Assembly: GCA_018466975.1 (NCBI GenBank)
Contig: CM031555.1
Span: 372,001 to 436,000 of the forward strand
From: Sparassis latifolia
Lineage: Eukaryota; Basidiomycota; Agaricomycetes; Polyporales; Sparassidaceae
Length of the DNA stretch: 64,000 nt
Direction: 5' to 3'
Positions 35,605 through 48,023 of the stretch are shown here, piece by piece. Under the pieces are notes generated by a model. The model was not told where the DNA came from, searched no databases, and worked only from the letters and a program-made list of their open reading frames with translations. Every line of letters starts with the position of its first letter. Position 1 is the first letter of the stretch. Position numbers and translations under genes: made by a program.

Positions 35605-38600
35605 ATGACTACACTTGTCTCGCTATCCGAGTATGCCAATGCTTTCGAGAAGCTCGATACGACCGGCCGGAACTGGCTCATGTTCCAGCATCGTCTCGAG
35701 ATTGCAGTTCACCAGAAAGGTGTATGGCCACACTTCGATGGCTCATCGAAGAAGCCCGTCGCTGCGGATCCAAACAAGCCGACGACGGACGAGACAGACC
35801 TCATTCAGGAATGGCAGAAGAAGGAGAATCTTGCTCTCTATCTTCTCACACAGAAGCTATCTGACACAACAGTGACGAAGTACCGTCGGAGGAGTAGCGT
35901 TACCGAGATCTGGTCTGCCATTGTCTCGGAGTTCACGCAGAAGTCAATATTGATCAGGTCGAACCTCCGGACGCAGTTCTCGAACTTACGTTATACCCCC
36001 GGTGCAGACCTACATGCCGAATTTGACCGTATCCGTGTGAAGCACGAGGAGCTACTCAACCTAGAGATCAACATCAGCGAAGCCGAGTATGCTTCACTGA
36101 TCATTACTTTCCTACCTCCCGACCTCTCCGCATTCGTCTCGCAAATCTCTGCGACAGCCAAAGCCACGATGCTGATGCAGCAGCGTGCCGCGGCGATGTC
36201 CAGTACTACCCCAGTACCACCGCTGTGTCGAGTCAGATTGACCTCGACAAGGAGAAGCCACTCCTTGATGCCGAGACCTTGATGGCACTCGTTCTTGAGG
36301 AATGGGATCGCCGGAAGATGTTGAAGGGTGCTATGCCAAAGGCGAAGGATCCCGGTGTCGCGGCCAGCGCGGTGTCAACTGAGAAGCTGAAAGGTGGCAA
36401 GGGAAAGGGTCCACGCAAGCCTGTTGGTGTGTGTTGGAACTGCGGCGGCAAGGGACACAAAGAGGCCGACTGCCCGACTCCAAAGCAGGGCAGTAGAGAC
36501 AAGGACAAGGGCAGCAAAAGTGCCGAGCCATCCAAGTCCACGTCGAAGCCTACCGCAGCGTCAGCAGTCACCCTTGATGACGTTGCGGGTGCCTGGTCAG
36601 CATTCATACCCGCCGACTTCTCGGATGACAGCGTGTCATCTGTGCTGGACCTCTGGTCTGTCAGCGATGATGACTCAGATTATAGTGCACTCACGGAGGC
36701 CTCCACTGACAACGACGAGATGCCAGACTTGGTGTCCGTGTCAAACTCGTCTGCCAGCGAGTTCGATGATGAGAGCGCAAGTGATGCACAAAGCTGTGAT
36801 GCCGGCGATGCCATCTCGCACGAGGACGGTCTTGAGGTTGCCAGGGCACACGAAGCTGCCCGCCACCCCGTGGATGTGTTATCGAAGATGCTGTGGGTCG
36901 ACGATTGGGTAATTGAGGTTGCAGTGGCCAAAGATGAATCGAACGAGGAAGATGCTCCTCGCGTTCCCGATATTGTCTTGGCACTGGCGGCTGCAAAACC
37001 CAAGTCAAGTTACCCTACAGACCTGTATGATTCAGGCGCGAGTCATCACATGTCACCATTCCGAGAGGACTTTCTCACCTTCCACGAGACAATGCCGCAG
37101 CCGCTGAACGCAGCAAACCAGCAGGACTTTGTTGCTACTGGCGTTGGAGATATGATTATCGCGGTGCCAAATAGTCCCGGACCAACGAAAATGAAACTTA
37201 CGCGAGTCTTGTACACCCCCGCGATCGCATTCAACTTGATTTCGATTGGACGCATTGATGATGCAGGCTGCACCGTGACGTTCGGTGGGCAGCGCTGCGA
37301 GATCCGCGATCGTGATGGCCATCTTCTCGGAATGATCCCGAAGATGAAGGGGCTGTATACAGTGGTGCATCAGCATGAGAAACCCTCCGCGTATGCTGCA
37401 TGACATGTGAAGAAACTTACCATCATGCAATTACATCGCCTTATGGGTCATATCGCGCCCCGCGCGGCGCGCGAGCTTGTGACAAAGGGCCTAGTGCGTG
37501 GTGTCGAGCTCGTTGAATCAGATGAGCCCGAACTTTGCGAAGTGTGCATCCGCGCAAAGAGCACGAGGCAACCAGTGCCGAAGGAGCACGAGGGAAAGCG
37601 GGCAACCGAGTTCGGTGGTGAAGTCCATTCCGACTTGTGGGGGCCATCTCGCATCCAAACTCTTGGTGGTCGGAAGTACTACATCAGTTTTACGGACGAC
37701 TGCACTCGCTTCTCAACTGCTTACCTGCTGCGCCAGAAAAGTGAAGCCTTCATGTCATACAAGGCCTTCGAAGCATGGGTGAAGACTCACATGGGTGTTG
37801 ACATTACTGTCTTGAACACAGATCGTGGTGGCGAGTACCTGAGCGATGCATTTGTCAGGCACCTCGAAGAGCAGGGCACGGAACAGAAACTGTCTGTACA
37901 TGATACTCACGGCGAGTCGGGCGTCTCGGAGCGTTTAAATCGCACCGTTGCCGAGAAAGGCCACGCAATGCTGATTGCTGCGGGCTTACTGCGATTCCTG
38001 TGGGGGGAGGCTGTGCTGCATGCGATTTATCTGAAAAATCGGACGTCAACGAAAGCACTGAACGGTCGCACACCATACGAAGCTGTGACAGGTGACTTAC
38101 CGGATCTGTCTGGTATCCCCGAGTGGGGTGCATGCATCTGGGTCCACGATACAGCTACAGGGAAGATGGGCGAGCGTGCAAAACCTGGCCATTGGGTCAG
38201 TTTCGATACGCAGAGCAAAGGCCATCGGGTGTATTGGCCCGACAAGCGCTCCGTCACAGTTGAGCGCAACGTGCGGTTTGGGGAACCACATGCTGTGTCG
38301 CCAAACTCGGATGACGGCCTCGAGCTTGAGGGGGAGGAACCTGCTGGTGACAAGCCCGAAGCTGAACTGTCCGTCAGTGCGCCCGACCTGCCCGTTAGTG
38401 CGCCCGAGCCTGCATCAAACGTGCTCGTGCCGTCCAATGTGCCCGCTAAGCCTGCGTCGCACCAGACACCTGCCGAATTACCACATATACTGCAGCACCC
38501 TGTTCGTAACCGCCAGCCGACACGCTATGTCCGCGACATATGCGCGGGGAAGGCAGAGTCAAAGAAACTGCCCACCGGTATGCAAGTACCTGATGAGGCT

Positions 38601-40258
38601 GAAAAATCCCGCAGCACTGAAGCTTCGCTTCAGGGGGAGCTTGAAGAGCCAATAGGAGGCGTTGCGATGGCGGCGAAGATGGCGGATGTTGAGGGACTGG
38701 AGCCAAGGACGATAGGCGAGGCGAAGAAAAGGCCGGAGTGGCCACGCTGGGAAGAGGCGATCGTGGAGGAACTGCGCACTCTTGAGGCACATGGTATGTG
38801 GCGTCTTGAGAAGGCACCTACAGGTGCAAATGTTGTCAGCTGTCGTTGGGTCTTTGCCGCGAAGAAGGATGCCGCGGGAATGTTTACAGGTATCGTGCCA
38901 GGCTTGTTGCTCGTGGATTCTCGCAGATTCCAGGTGTCGATTTTTTCGATACCTATGCGCCTGTTGCCAAGACGGCATCCATCCGTGTCGCACTCACGTT
39001 CGCTGCTCGTCATGATTTTGAGGTCCACCAGATTGATGTGAAGAGTGCCTATCTTCATGGTGAGTTTGAGGAGAACGAGGTTATTTACATGAGCCTACCT
39101 CCTGGGACAAACCTCACAAAAGAGCCTGGGATGGTACTGCGACTTCTCCGACCTCTGTATGGCCTCTGCCAGAGTGCTCGTCACTGGCACAAGAAACTCC
39201 TGCATGCACTGCAGGAATTCCTCCGCATGGTACAGTGTGATGTTGACCAGGCCGTCTTCTTTCGCATAGAGGGGACTGACCTCATCGTGATCGTTGTACA
39301 CGTCGATGACCTGACTATCATCACGTTGTCGCGCGCCTTGATTGACGAGGTGAAGGCGCAACTCCGAAAGGCATTCGGAATCTCGGATTTGGGTGAGATC
39401 CATTGGATCCTCGGATTCGCCATAGAACGCGATCGCACCGCGCGCACGCTCGCCCTATCGCAAACATCATACATCAATTCCATCATCCAGAGGTTTGGTT
39501 TCGAAGATTTGAAGCCACTCACCACGCCTATGGACCCGAACACGACGCTGTCGAGTGCGCAGTCACCGCAGATGACCGCTGAGGCTGCCGCCATGCGCGA
39601 CATCCCGTATCGCGAGGCTGTGGGCTCGTTGATGTACGCGTCACTTGGTACGCGGCCGGACATCACGTATGCCGTCTCGTTTCTTTCGTGGTTTTCAGAC
39701 AATCCCGGGAGAGCGCATTGGGAAGCTGTCAAACATGTCTTCAGGTATCTGTCCGGCACCAAGGACTTGAAGCTTACCTATGGTGCGCAGGGGCTGGATC
39801 TGGTAGGCTATACGGACGCAGATGGGTCGATGCACGAAGATCGGAAGGCGATTTCGGGCTATGCTTTCCTCATCGACGGCGGCGCGGTCTCTTGGAGTTC
39901 GAAATGCCAGGAGATTATTGCGTTGTCGACGACCGAGGCGGAGTACGTGGCAGCGACACATGCAGCGAAGGAGGCGCTCTGGCTGTGCTCCCTAATCGGG
40001 CAAGTTTTTCAACCATTCTCTGAGGCCGTTACCCTGTATTCCGATAATCAGTCCGCCATCGCTCTCTCCCGTGACAATCAGTATCATGCACGCACGAAGC
40101 ACATTGATATACGTTTCCACTTTATTTGTTGGATTGTTGAAGAAGAAAAACTCAAACTCATTTATTGCCCTACCGAAGACATGGTAGCTGACTGCCTCAC
40201 CAAAGTTCTCCCCAGTCCAAAAGTCAAGCATTTTGCCACTGCGTTGGGACTTTGCTAG
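35605..40258 (+). pseudogene. broken copia gag-pol
   Basis: Starts at ATG 35605 with a copia-type gag (EKLDTTGRNWLMFQHRLE). The reading frame shifts at about 36200, before YYPSTTAVSSQID. Then follow the zinc knuckle CWNCGGKGHKEADC, the protease motif DSGASHHM and, after an in-frame TGA at 37401-37403, the integrase: LHRLMGHI...CEVC zinc site and core residues in FTDDCTRF, NTDRGGEY and ESGVSERLNR. At about 38880, one missing base moves the frame in front of VYRYRARLVARGFSQIPGVD, the start of reverse transcriptase. The RT catalytic pair is in VVHVDDLTII. RNase H follows (ALSTTEAEYVAATHAAKEA), ending CPTEDMVADCLTK. Three lesions in an otherwise full-length polyprotein indicate recent death. Confidence 0.93.
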
Positions 40259-40271
40259 GATTGAGGGGGAG
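40259..40271 (+). other. polypurine tract
   Basis: GATTGAGGGGGAG directly upstream of the 3' LTR; purine-rich as expected for plus-strand priming. Confidence 0.75.
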
Positions 40272-40629
40272 TGTTAGAGCTGACAATCCGAGCGCATGTG
40301 TCTCCGATATACCCGAATGTTCAAACGTTTGTCGCTAACTTTGTTCCCGGTTCCCGTACTACTACTATACTTGGTTTAGTTCCTGCCGTGCGTACGGTAC
40401 ATACATTTCTCATTTAAGGAAGTCTCGTAGACATAGCACACCTCAGACGTTGTTCTCCTGCCCAGAGTGCGAATGGCTGAGGTGAGTAGTTTACATACAT
40501 GTATTTCTTGCCGTGTTACTTACAACCCTGTACAGCTGACTTCTGTACAGGTAAATACATTTAGACGTTGTTCTCCCACCCGGAGTGCAAACGGCTGAGC
40601 TGACTTCTGTACAGCACGCACTCCTTACA
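40272..40629 (+). repeat. 3' LTR
   Basis: 358 bp, same length as the 5' LTR, with eight single-base differences. All are G-to-A or C-to-T relative to the 5' LTR, and seven destroy a CpG. It keeps the same intron-like duplication as the 5' copy. Followed by CCATA. Confidence 0.95.
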
Positions 40630-41918
40630 CCATAATGTACCCGGTGGGTACCTGACCGGTAGCTGGCTCTGGATACCCAGTGGGTATCTGGAGCTGGATA
40701 CCGTGTCGGTACCCGCTGAGCACCTCGCAAGTATCTATCGTGTGACCTGGATGTGATCACAAGAGGCAGGTTATATCACATACAATTGCACAACATTGCT
40801 ACACTACAGTACTGTAGAGGAATACATAGCATGTAAATTAAAATGTCGGAAGAGGATAGGGCTGGAATGCAAGTGAGAGGAATAGCACGTCGGCAGAAGG
40901 TGGCGGGAGGCGAGAGGGTAGCACAGGGTGTGCAGCGGGAGTAGGTACAGAAGCTAGTAAGTAGCCTTGCCGCTGCATGCTATGAGTTTTGTGCTAAGAG
41001 AAATGCCGCTGTAGTAAGGATTTAGCAACTCACCAATTAATGTGATATGGCATGCCTCGCACGAAGTCTTGTGGATACTAGTGTTGCTCCCTTGGGTGTT
41101 TGCATGTCAATGGAGTCGCTTCATAGATGTGTGAAAATCAGAAGCACAAAATTGGGTGTCGCAAGGAAGGGATGTCGCGAGACAATGCGTCAAATGAGCA
41201 TGAGCAGTCAGAAATCGCGAAGTCAAAGACGCCCGTGTGTTTGAACAAGCCAAACAAGGCCCAACAAATGGCGGGATGAGCTCAACTTCTCAACTCTCCC
41301 GACTCATTCCAGTTTCTTGCGCACTCGAGTTTTCTCTTCTATATCACACTTATTTAGCTTGCTAGTGAGTATTAATCTTCTTGGAATCCCAAGATCTCAA
41401 AAGTACTTTTTTTCACCCCCGCAGAAACATTGCAAGGAGTGCTTGGGCCGATAGCGATGCCGGCGGCCGACGGCAACAGCGACGTGGACAGCGACAGGCT
41501 GCAGCGGGATGGATCCCTCAGAGAGTGCCCGCGATCGTACTTGCTCATTATCACCAGTACATAGACAGTAATTTGTTTGTATATAGCACTATGTAGACAA
41601 GTACTTGCTGGCATGCTGCTGCACAGTTATCCACTGGGTATCCGCTGGATACCCAGTGGCTAACCAGCTCTGGGTACCCGTCAGGTACCCAAGTCCGGTT
41701 GCCTGCCCGGTAGTTGTCCCCTGCCACCAGGCGGTAACTGCCAGTTACATAGAGGATAATTAGTGGGTCACTACAAAGTATCTACGGCAGGTAAATGACA
41801 GGTATCTTAGTCCATGTAACGAATGGTTAGTTGATTATAGTTACCCATTAGATGCACGGTATGTAATCAGCGGTTACAGGCTAAGTACCGGCCAAACCTT
41901 TTCGGACCCGGTATCCGC

Positions 41919-41945
41919 CCGGTACCGGGCTCGTCTGGTGGTGTA
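41919..41945 (-). repeat. right terminal inverted repeat
   Basis: Reverse complement of the left repeat except for one CCGGG/CCCGG difference. Followed by GGC, the same three bases that precede the left repeat. Confidence 0.8.
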
Positions 41946-43928
41946 GGCCGCGACGTCTCGGAAAGGCCAGTCTTGCGATCGACTCGGACTTGAGAAAATT
42001 GGTCTCATCTATAGTCCCTCGGGCAATGGCTGCTGAATAGGTGACTGTCGAAAACATACCGAGCTGTCGTGCGGAAGGTTGACCCTACGTTCTAGACGCA
42101 GAATTTGATGAATTCACGGATTCTACGACGGCTTCAAACTCAGTGAAGATCATAGCAGTCACTAGTATCTCTATGGTATGCCTCTGAAGACTATATTTGG
42201 GCCCTAACCGCAGTCTATCAGCGGAGCCTGAAGAACTACAGATTCCTTCTAGTCTTCCGGACGAACGATGATCGTCACGGATTTCGTTCTCTGTACACTA
42301 CCCCGAGCAACACCCTCTCCTGAAGAGCTTGCTCACTTTCGTAGAAGGTCGATGCAGATGGCCCATGTTGATCTTTAGAGCGCGTATGAACACTCTTCCC
42401 AGAAGAGGGAAGGATGATCCTCGGACTCACAAACAACGTACTTGATGTCTCATTGAATTGCGTGGCATTCTCGAAAATATGTTCGTCCCTTGTATAATCT
42501 TCCGCAAACTCTTCAGGTCTGAAAAAGTGACTACGACTTATCAGATACGTCCTGTAACAGCTGGCCAGAAAAAGCATAGATCTCTGTAGGGGATGGCGGC
42601 GCTTGTGTCCTGGGACTGCAGGCAGTGAACTCCTCACAAAATAGGCGATATTTCGGAAATCGGGATGGGAACTCCAGTCAAATGTCTGGCTGGCGATCGA
42701 TAAGAAGTAAGTCGACTTCTTGAATTTGTTCTTTCTCCGTAGTCAACACGCCATGTTCACAGTAAGAAGTACCATGTTGCCACGAAGGGCCTGTCAGCAC
42801 ATGCGACCGAGCTGCAGAATCCCGAGTCCTGAGAGAAATTTGGATTCCTGCAGCGAGTACGCAACTCTGCTGCAGCGGCCCACCATCCTGACGGGTTGCA
42901 TATCGTCACGTAGTTCGACAGCATCAGCGTCACTAATTAGCATGGGTATCATCTCTGCTTTGCCACAGAAGTACTTGAATCTCGCTCGACATCGTACAGC
43001 GTGCACTTCAAAATCCCCAAATCCTAGTGTCATTGGTAAAGGACGTCACAAGACGAGTACTTCTGGCGTTAGACTTCCTACGCAGTAGATGCTAGATCGT
43101 GCACTCAGGTGGCTATCGGGACTTCTGGCAACCGATTTCCTAACCCCGAGCTTGGTTATCGCCATATCAGACAACAGCCAAATTGCCATCGATACTACCA
43201 AGATGACAGTAGGCTGGGACTGTATAGGCCAAGAATCGTTCTCAAGCGGAAATCGTTCCGGTACGCCACCGATCAACTGCTTTGCCTATCGTGGCCTGAC
43301 AGTTTCGTAGTCGTCTCTTTCACCAGTCTCTATTTGGAACGTATCCGATTTCATGCTCTCCGTGCCGTTGAGGTGAGTAATCTTTGGCCGCCATGTGAGT
43401 AAGGTGCTAGAACCTAGGTTATGCGGTACGCCAGTAAGGTCACTTGAAGCAGCTCATTTGCAACTGGAACGAAATATTTATTCTCTCTGATGGATGGCTT
43501 TTTTCCGCGCGGGATCTGCAGTTGTAGTCCTTCGGGTCGACGCTGCGTTTTTCCCCTTCCAACAGAGTAACTGCTAGTGAGACGAATAGTTATGCGCCTA
43601 GATTTTCCATATGGATTCGAGTTTACAGATGCCGCCGGTCATGTATCTGGACGTTTCCGCGTAACTCTGAGACCACAGCTGGATACATACCCCTTGTCAA
43701 CATTCTTCATGTTTGAACGAGATGTGCGGACTGCGCAATTGGACAATGTTGGTACGGACTGCTCTACGGATGGTCCCAGCGACACTGATCTCGGAGTTGA
43801 GTGCATCCCTGCTACGCCTGTAAACCTTGTTTTTACACAAGGACTTGATGATACATTCGAATACTCTAAAAACGAGATAGCATACACCATTTTTCTCAAC
43901 CAATTGGTATATCCCGAACCAGAGGCAC
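41946..43928. other. gene-poor region downstream of the transposon block
   Basis: About 2 kb. Open frames on both strands (for example 42275-42637 minus, 42720-43088 plus and 43577-43954 plus) overlap shadows and show no known motif. The 43577-43954 frame runs 25 bp into the aminotransferase stop region. Some may be decayed gene pieces, but I cannot support a gene. Confidence 0.45.
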
Positions 43929-46019
43929 TCAAACCATGCGCTCCAGGTGTATAGACTTTTTCGCGCTCTGCTTGTAGTTGTGTCCAAAGACATGCATGCC
44001 CTCCCTCTTTGCCTTTCTCACGATACGCTCTATGGCTGCCAGACCTTGAATGGAGCATGTGAGCACAGAGCGAGCAAATCAGTGGAGATGGTGAATACGC
44101 ACCCATGTCAAGGTCCTTGAGCGGCGGACCGAAAGACAATCGCACGAAGTGGTGGCAAGACGAGTTGAACAGGTTGCGGCGGTGAGCAGGGTTGATGTCA
44201 AAGAAGATGCCAGGAATGACGATCGTCTTCTCCTTCAGCAGCTCTTCGAAGAACGTCTGTGGGAGTCATTAGACTATAGTCGAGGACAGGCGGACAGTAG
44301 ATGCTCACCAAACCGTTGTTCAAGGGTGCCGGGAGGTCCTCCAGGTCGAGCCAGATGTAGAACGTCGCCTTGGGCGGGCATTTCACTTTGAGACCAAGCT
44401 GCTCCAGCCTCTTCAGGACGTGGTCACGCTTCATCTTGAAGTGCCTTTGCAGCGCAAGCTTCTCCTGTTCGACGCGGCTGGGTTCCAGTAAGGGAATAGC
44501 TGCCAGCTGCAGACTAGGCGGTCAAGATTCAGTATCTACACCGGACAAGCAGGATATAATGAAGGCTTACGGATGGTTAGCTCCACCGTCCAGGAAAGAA
44601 CCTGCCTGGGACAAGGCTGTAATAAGGTTCTTGGGCCCGAGGACCCAGCAAACACGCCAACCCGGCAGACGCCAGTTCTAGCCAGCTATCAGCTATGCAA
44701 CCTACAGAGGCTGCATAGCCCTATATGTACCTTGGTCAATCCATCGACGATAACAACCGGGTCCTGGTTGACATCGTCAATGTAAGCCGCAGATGAAACT
44801 GACTTCCCATAGTCCTCGTCTTTCTCGGGATAGATGTACCACGAGTAGAACTGCAATATAGATGGGCACCTTACCAAGTGCAATAGGACAAGATCCCACT
44901 CACCTCGTCAAGAATAAGTGTAGTGCCTGCCTCCCGGGATAGATCGACGAGCGCCTTCAAGTCATCGTCTCGGATAACCTGCCCTGTGGGGTTCCGCGGG
45001 TTAGATGCAATGATCACTTCAAGACCTTGAGTTTTGATGTCTTTCTGCATCCAGTGCGTCGGTACCAAGGTCAGAATGATACAAAAATTGACGTACTCGA
45101 GTTTGCGCGAGGTCCAGACGGTAATCGTTCTGTACCAGAGTTAGTGCCCAACACAACGTTGCAAGAGAGACGGCCGCACATCAGCTTCAAGCCTGTTGGT
45201 GATACGTGAGCGCTGCTTGTTCTAAATTGAAATGGACGTACGCTGTGGGAACCGGAACCAGGCGCCTGAACGCACTCAAGACTTGATCATATGCTGTGTA
45301 GTCCGGGACCTGGTATGACTGAAACAGGACATGCGTAAACTACGCGCGTACATGTGCCAGAGGTGATTACGGACACAATACACATTGCCAATCACAGCAG
45401 CAACGCGAGACAGGCCGGAACGACCGCCCGGAACTATGCAAACATTTTCGTATGTGTACTGGCTGAGCTTACCCCGGCGATACGTCTGATTGTACAAGTT
45501 TGAAACGGCCTCGCGTAGTGCTATGCCGGAGTGCATAAGCACTATAATGTAGGCCGTTCAGAGGTGCGGGACTACCTTTCACACCAGTAGTGGGTGCATA
45601 TTCGAGCGAATCCTCCGGAATCGGGATGCTCTGTGGTTTTGGCGGAGCATCTGGTATAGGGCCCACCTCCGGAGCACCCTGCCCAAGGTTGGCCCATTTA
45701 TGTGAGGATGCGTATGAGAAGCCATTGGCCATGGCACGATCTGAGCAGTAGATCACACCAGTGCTGCCTGGGTGCCGAATACCCGGGACTGTTTCTTCGT
45801 CCTGTATCGCAATGTTGGTTATGTGCGCTAAACGGTAGACAACGCACAACGCAACGTACTGGGTTTATTGTCTGGGGTAATATACCCTTAGGCTTGTGTC
45901 CTGCAGAGTCACGGAAGATCTGGTAGCAGAGACATAAGTACATCACTGTTGAGACTTGAGACCTTGAATGTACTTACTCTGTGTGCTTCCGACTCTTTCT
46001 CGTGCTTGTAGTGCTTCAT
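43929..46019 (-). CDS. PLP-dependent class I/II aminotransferase
   Basis: Fold type I aminotransferase; the substrate is not clear from sequence. Near the N-terminus is HKWANLGQGAPEVGPIPDAP, followed by the substrate-loop region and YENVCIVPGGRSGLSRVAAV. Then come EVIIASNPRNPTGQVIRDDD (the NPxNPTG cofactor block), AGTTLILDE (the Asp that pairs with the pyridine nitrogen), and YSWYIYPEKDEDYGKSVSSA, with the region of the PLP lysine. RVCWVLGP, SQAGSFLDGGANHPLQLAAI and CPPKATFYIWLDLEDLPAPL follow. The end is ERIVRKAKREG...HLERMV at 43929. At least nine introns. The 5' end is uncertain: the ATG at 46019 opens a short exon (MKHYKHEKE...AHR) that splices to IFRDSAGHKPKG, but an earlier exon is possible. 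Confidence 0.8.
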
Positions 46020-48023
46020 GACGTCGTGAACCTGAGAAAGCGTTCAGGTGGGTTTACATGCAGTAACTGCTAACCTACGACGCCTCTGAAGGAAAGGGGG
46101 GTGGACCTGCCAGACGGCGTGTGGGACATGGTTGCTGGATTGAAGTGTCAGAGCATCACTGCAGCTATAAATAGTGACAACAATCAGTGCGTCCTGCAGG
46201 CATCGGCAGGCGGCAATTGCGGCAGTGCATGGGGCATCGCCTGCACTTCCGACCATGACGAAATGGAGATGGCGTAACCTGAAATTTGCGCCGTGCAGGC
46301 CGGCCGAATATGTCTCCTTCTTGAAGTTCGGGTCCGACTAATAGACTGCTGCGGCAGGACGATGATAGATTTTGTAGGTATGTAGCAGAACGGCTCCGTT
46401 TCGTGCATTTACGACAACCAACATGGCGGGTTAATTACACGTCACAGCAACTTTCGCCAGGAATTGTTTCTCGATTTTTGAGATTTTCTGAGACAGTCTG
46501 AAAAAGGCAAATGTTCTGGGCCAGGTTGGTCGTAAACGCTGCATCATGATCTTATACTGGCGTGCGTATCGATCCTCTAACCCATAACTATGTCATTTCA
46601 AGATGACAGGGTGATCTTCTGTACAGTCACGAGTGCACTTGCAGCGACTATGTGTCCGGAAGGTCTATACTGCCCTTTCAGAGCGGCGGGCGAGCTTTGC
46701 TGGGTCATTCCTAGCTAGATTTTGATCGACGATCAATAAAGGTGCTTAAGCCTCGTGCAAGATTTCGCTACGTCAGGTCAAGCGTCCAGACCGCCCGGCA
46801 CAACGCACGAACCACTGACTCGGACTCACTACTAGTGGGGATACGGTCAGTTTCCAATCCATTCTGCAATAAGCCATATGTTTGCTCATCGTGAATTGAT
46901 TCGTTGACCGAGGGTCAAGGGTATGTCATCTACGTGGTCGGACGACCGCGATTCACGGACACACACTGGCACACACTATATATAGGAGGTGTACGTCTGC
47001 AATTGCTCCAGCAGCATAAGCGTCAGCACATAGAAGGTCGCATACAAGGAACGAAAAATTACTCCGTGCGAGCACCGAACTCGCATACTGCCCGGTGAGA
47101 CTCACGTCGTCAGTCATCGTTATTGTCGTTCCTTGTGAATTGTATTATTCACCGTAGACGAATATCTTGCCCTCCTTTCCTTCAAGAGAACTGACTAGTC
47201 TAACATCTCTTGTTCGTCGGAGTACTGCGAAGTGACGTTGCGGATTTCGTCATCTCAGTGGAATCGCAGTCTTGCACCGACTTGTCTGTGAGTCTCACCT
47301 TCCTTGAAGAGACGACACATTGATCTTGGCGGAGGAGTTCAGCGAGGGTATTGCTTGATGTACTGTATAGGATTCTTTCAAGTGGTGAACGACCGGACAC
47401 CGTTGACATGGTACTGGCTAACCCACGGCAGCCTTACAAGCCTGGAGTGCTACCGTGTTCGCTGTTATAATGAGTAGCCAGGAAAGAGTTTGACACCAGC
47501 TCCCGAGGGTGCGGCCAAGGGATGTTTGGTTTGAAAAGCCAGACGGACACGAGTGCAGATATCAGTTTGTGGTTATGCCGAAAACGAGAGTAGGTAAGTG
47601 GCATAGTAAAATTTACATTGCGACCCGACAAATTCCTGTGATGTTTTCTTTTCTGCCACATCACAATGGCTGCGCTCCATTGTGGGCATTCGTTGCAGGC
47701 CCCGTGGCGTTTGGATCACCCTCGGAAATGAATGTCACGTTCACATCGACAAAGGAGCATCCCTTTTCTGCCCAATGGCAATGCTCAACGAACACGATGC
47801 GAACTTCCGTAGATCCGTGGGCCCTATTGTGCCTTCGCAGGCTCAAACTTTGTCCAAGTGATCGGGGCACAATGTGAGCACGTTGCGTGAGGGGATCCGG
47901 ACGCAGATATAAAGGACCAGCATTGCACGGGCAACCACCAATCCCCGCCCACTCAGATACTCTCGCAGTACTACTTCCCTTCTGTACTCCTCCTTACTCC
48001 ACTACACTCGCTGCTCATTCGAT
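46020..48023. other. long intergenic region
   Basis: About 2 kb with no recognised gene. The best open frame (47509-47877, plus, 122 codons) lacks any motif I know. The region contains the upstream DNA of two divergently placed genes, with the TATA box of the zinc protein gene at its right end. Confidence 0.45.
47908..47914 (+). promoter_or_regulatory. TATA box of the small zinc protein gene
   Basis: TATAAAG lies 116 bp upstream of the ATG at 48024, with a C/T-rich stretch (about 47975-48000) between, as in many fungal core promoters. Confidence 0.5.

Larger units (their letters stand above)
35160..40634 (+). mobile_element. Ty1/copia LTR retrotransposon
   Basis: Complete structure: target duplication CCATA at 35160-35164 and 40630-40634, LTRs of 358 bp each, primer site, gag-pol in copia order (gag, protease, integrase, reverse transcriptase, RNase H), and a purine tract before the 3' LTR. 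The LTRs differ at eight sites (about 2%), so the insertion is fairly recent. The coding region carries two frame breaks and one stop, so this copy is probably not autonomous, though its RNA could be mobilised in trans. Confidence 0.95.
34991..41945. mobile_element. TIR-bounded non-autonomous element, split by a copia insertion
   Basis: The ends are near-perfect inverted repeats of 27 bp: 34991-35017 and 41919-41945, beginning TACACCACCAGACGAGCC, with one site of mismatch. GGC lies directly outside both ends and may be a 3-bp target duplication. Without the copia insertion (35165-40634) the element is about 1.5 kb. It codes for nothing I recognise and carries many GGTACC-, TACCC- and GGTAACC-type subterminal palindromes near both ends. 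No transposase is present, so the superfamily is open. It lies directly upstream of arginase. Confidence 0.72.

Noticed and set aside
36190..36285. programmed frameshift between gag and protease in copia
   Set aside because: Copia-type elements usually have one continuous frame, and no slippery heptamer is evident; a one-base indel is simpler. Checking other copies would decide.
37401..37403. TGA in copia as possible recoded or suppressed stop
   Set aside because: The element also has two frame breaks, and the TGA fits a CGA-to-TGA change by the same CpG decay seen in the 3' LTR.
43577..43954. 125-codon plus-strand frame
   Set aside because: Overlaps the aminotransferase 3' end on the other strand, has no recognisable domain and no upstream exon that joins it.
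47509..47877. 122-codon plus-strand frame
   Set aside because: No motif and no conserved block; lies in a long intergenic region next to a well-supported promoter for the following gene.
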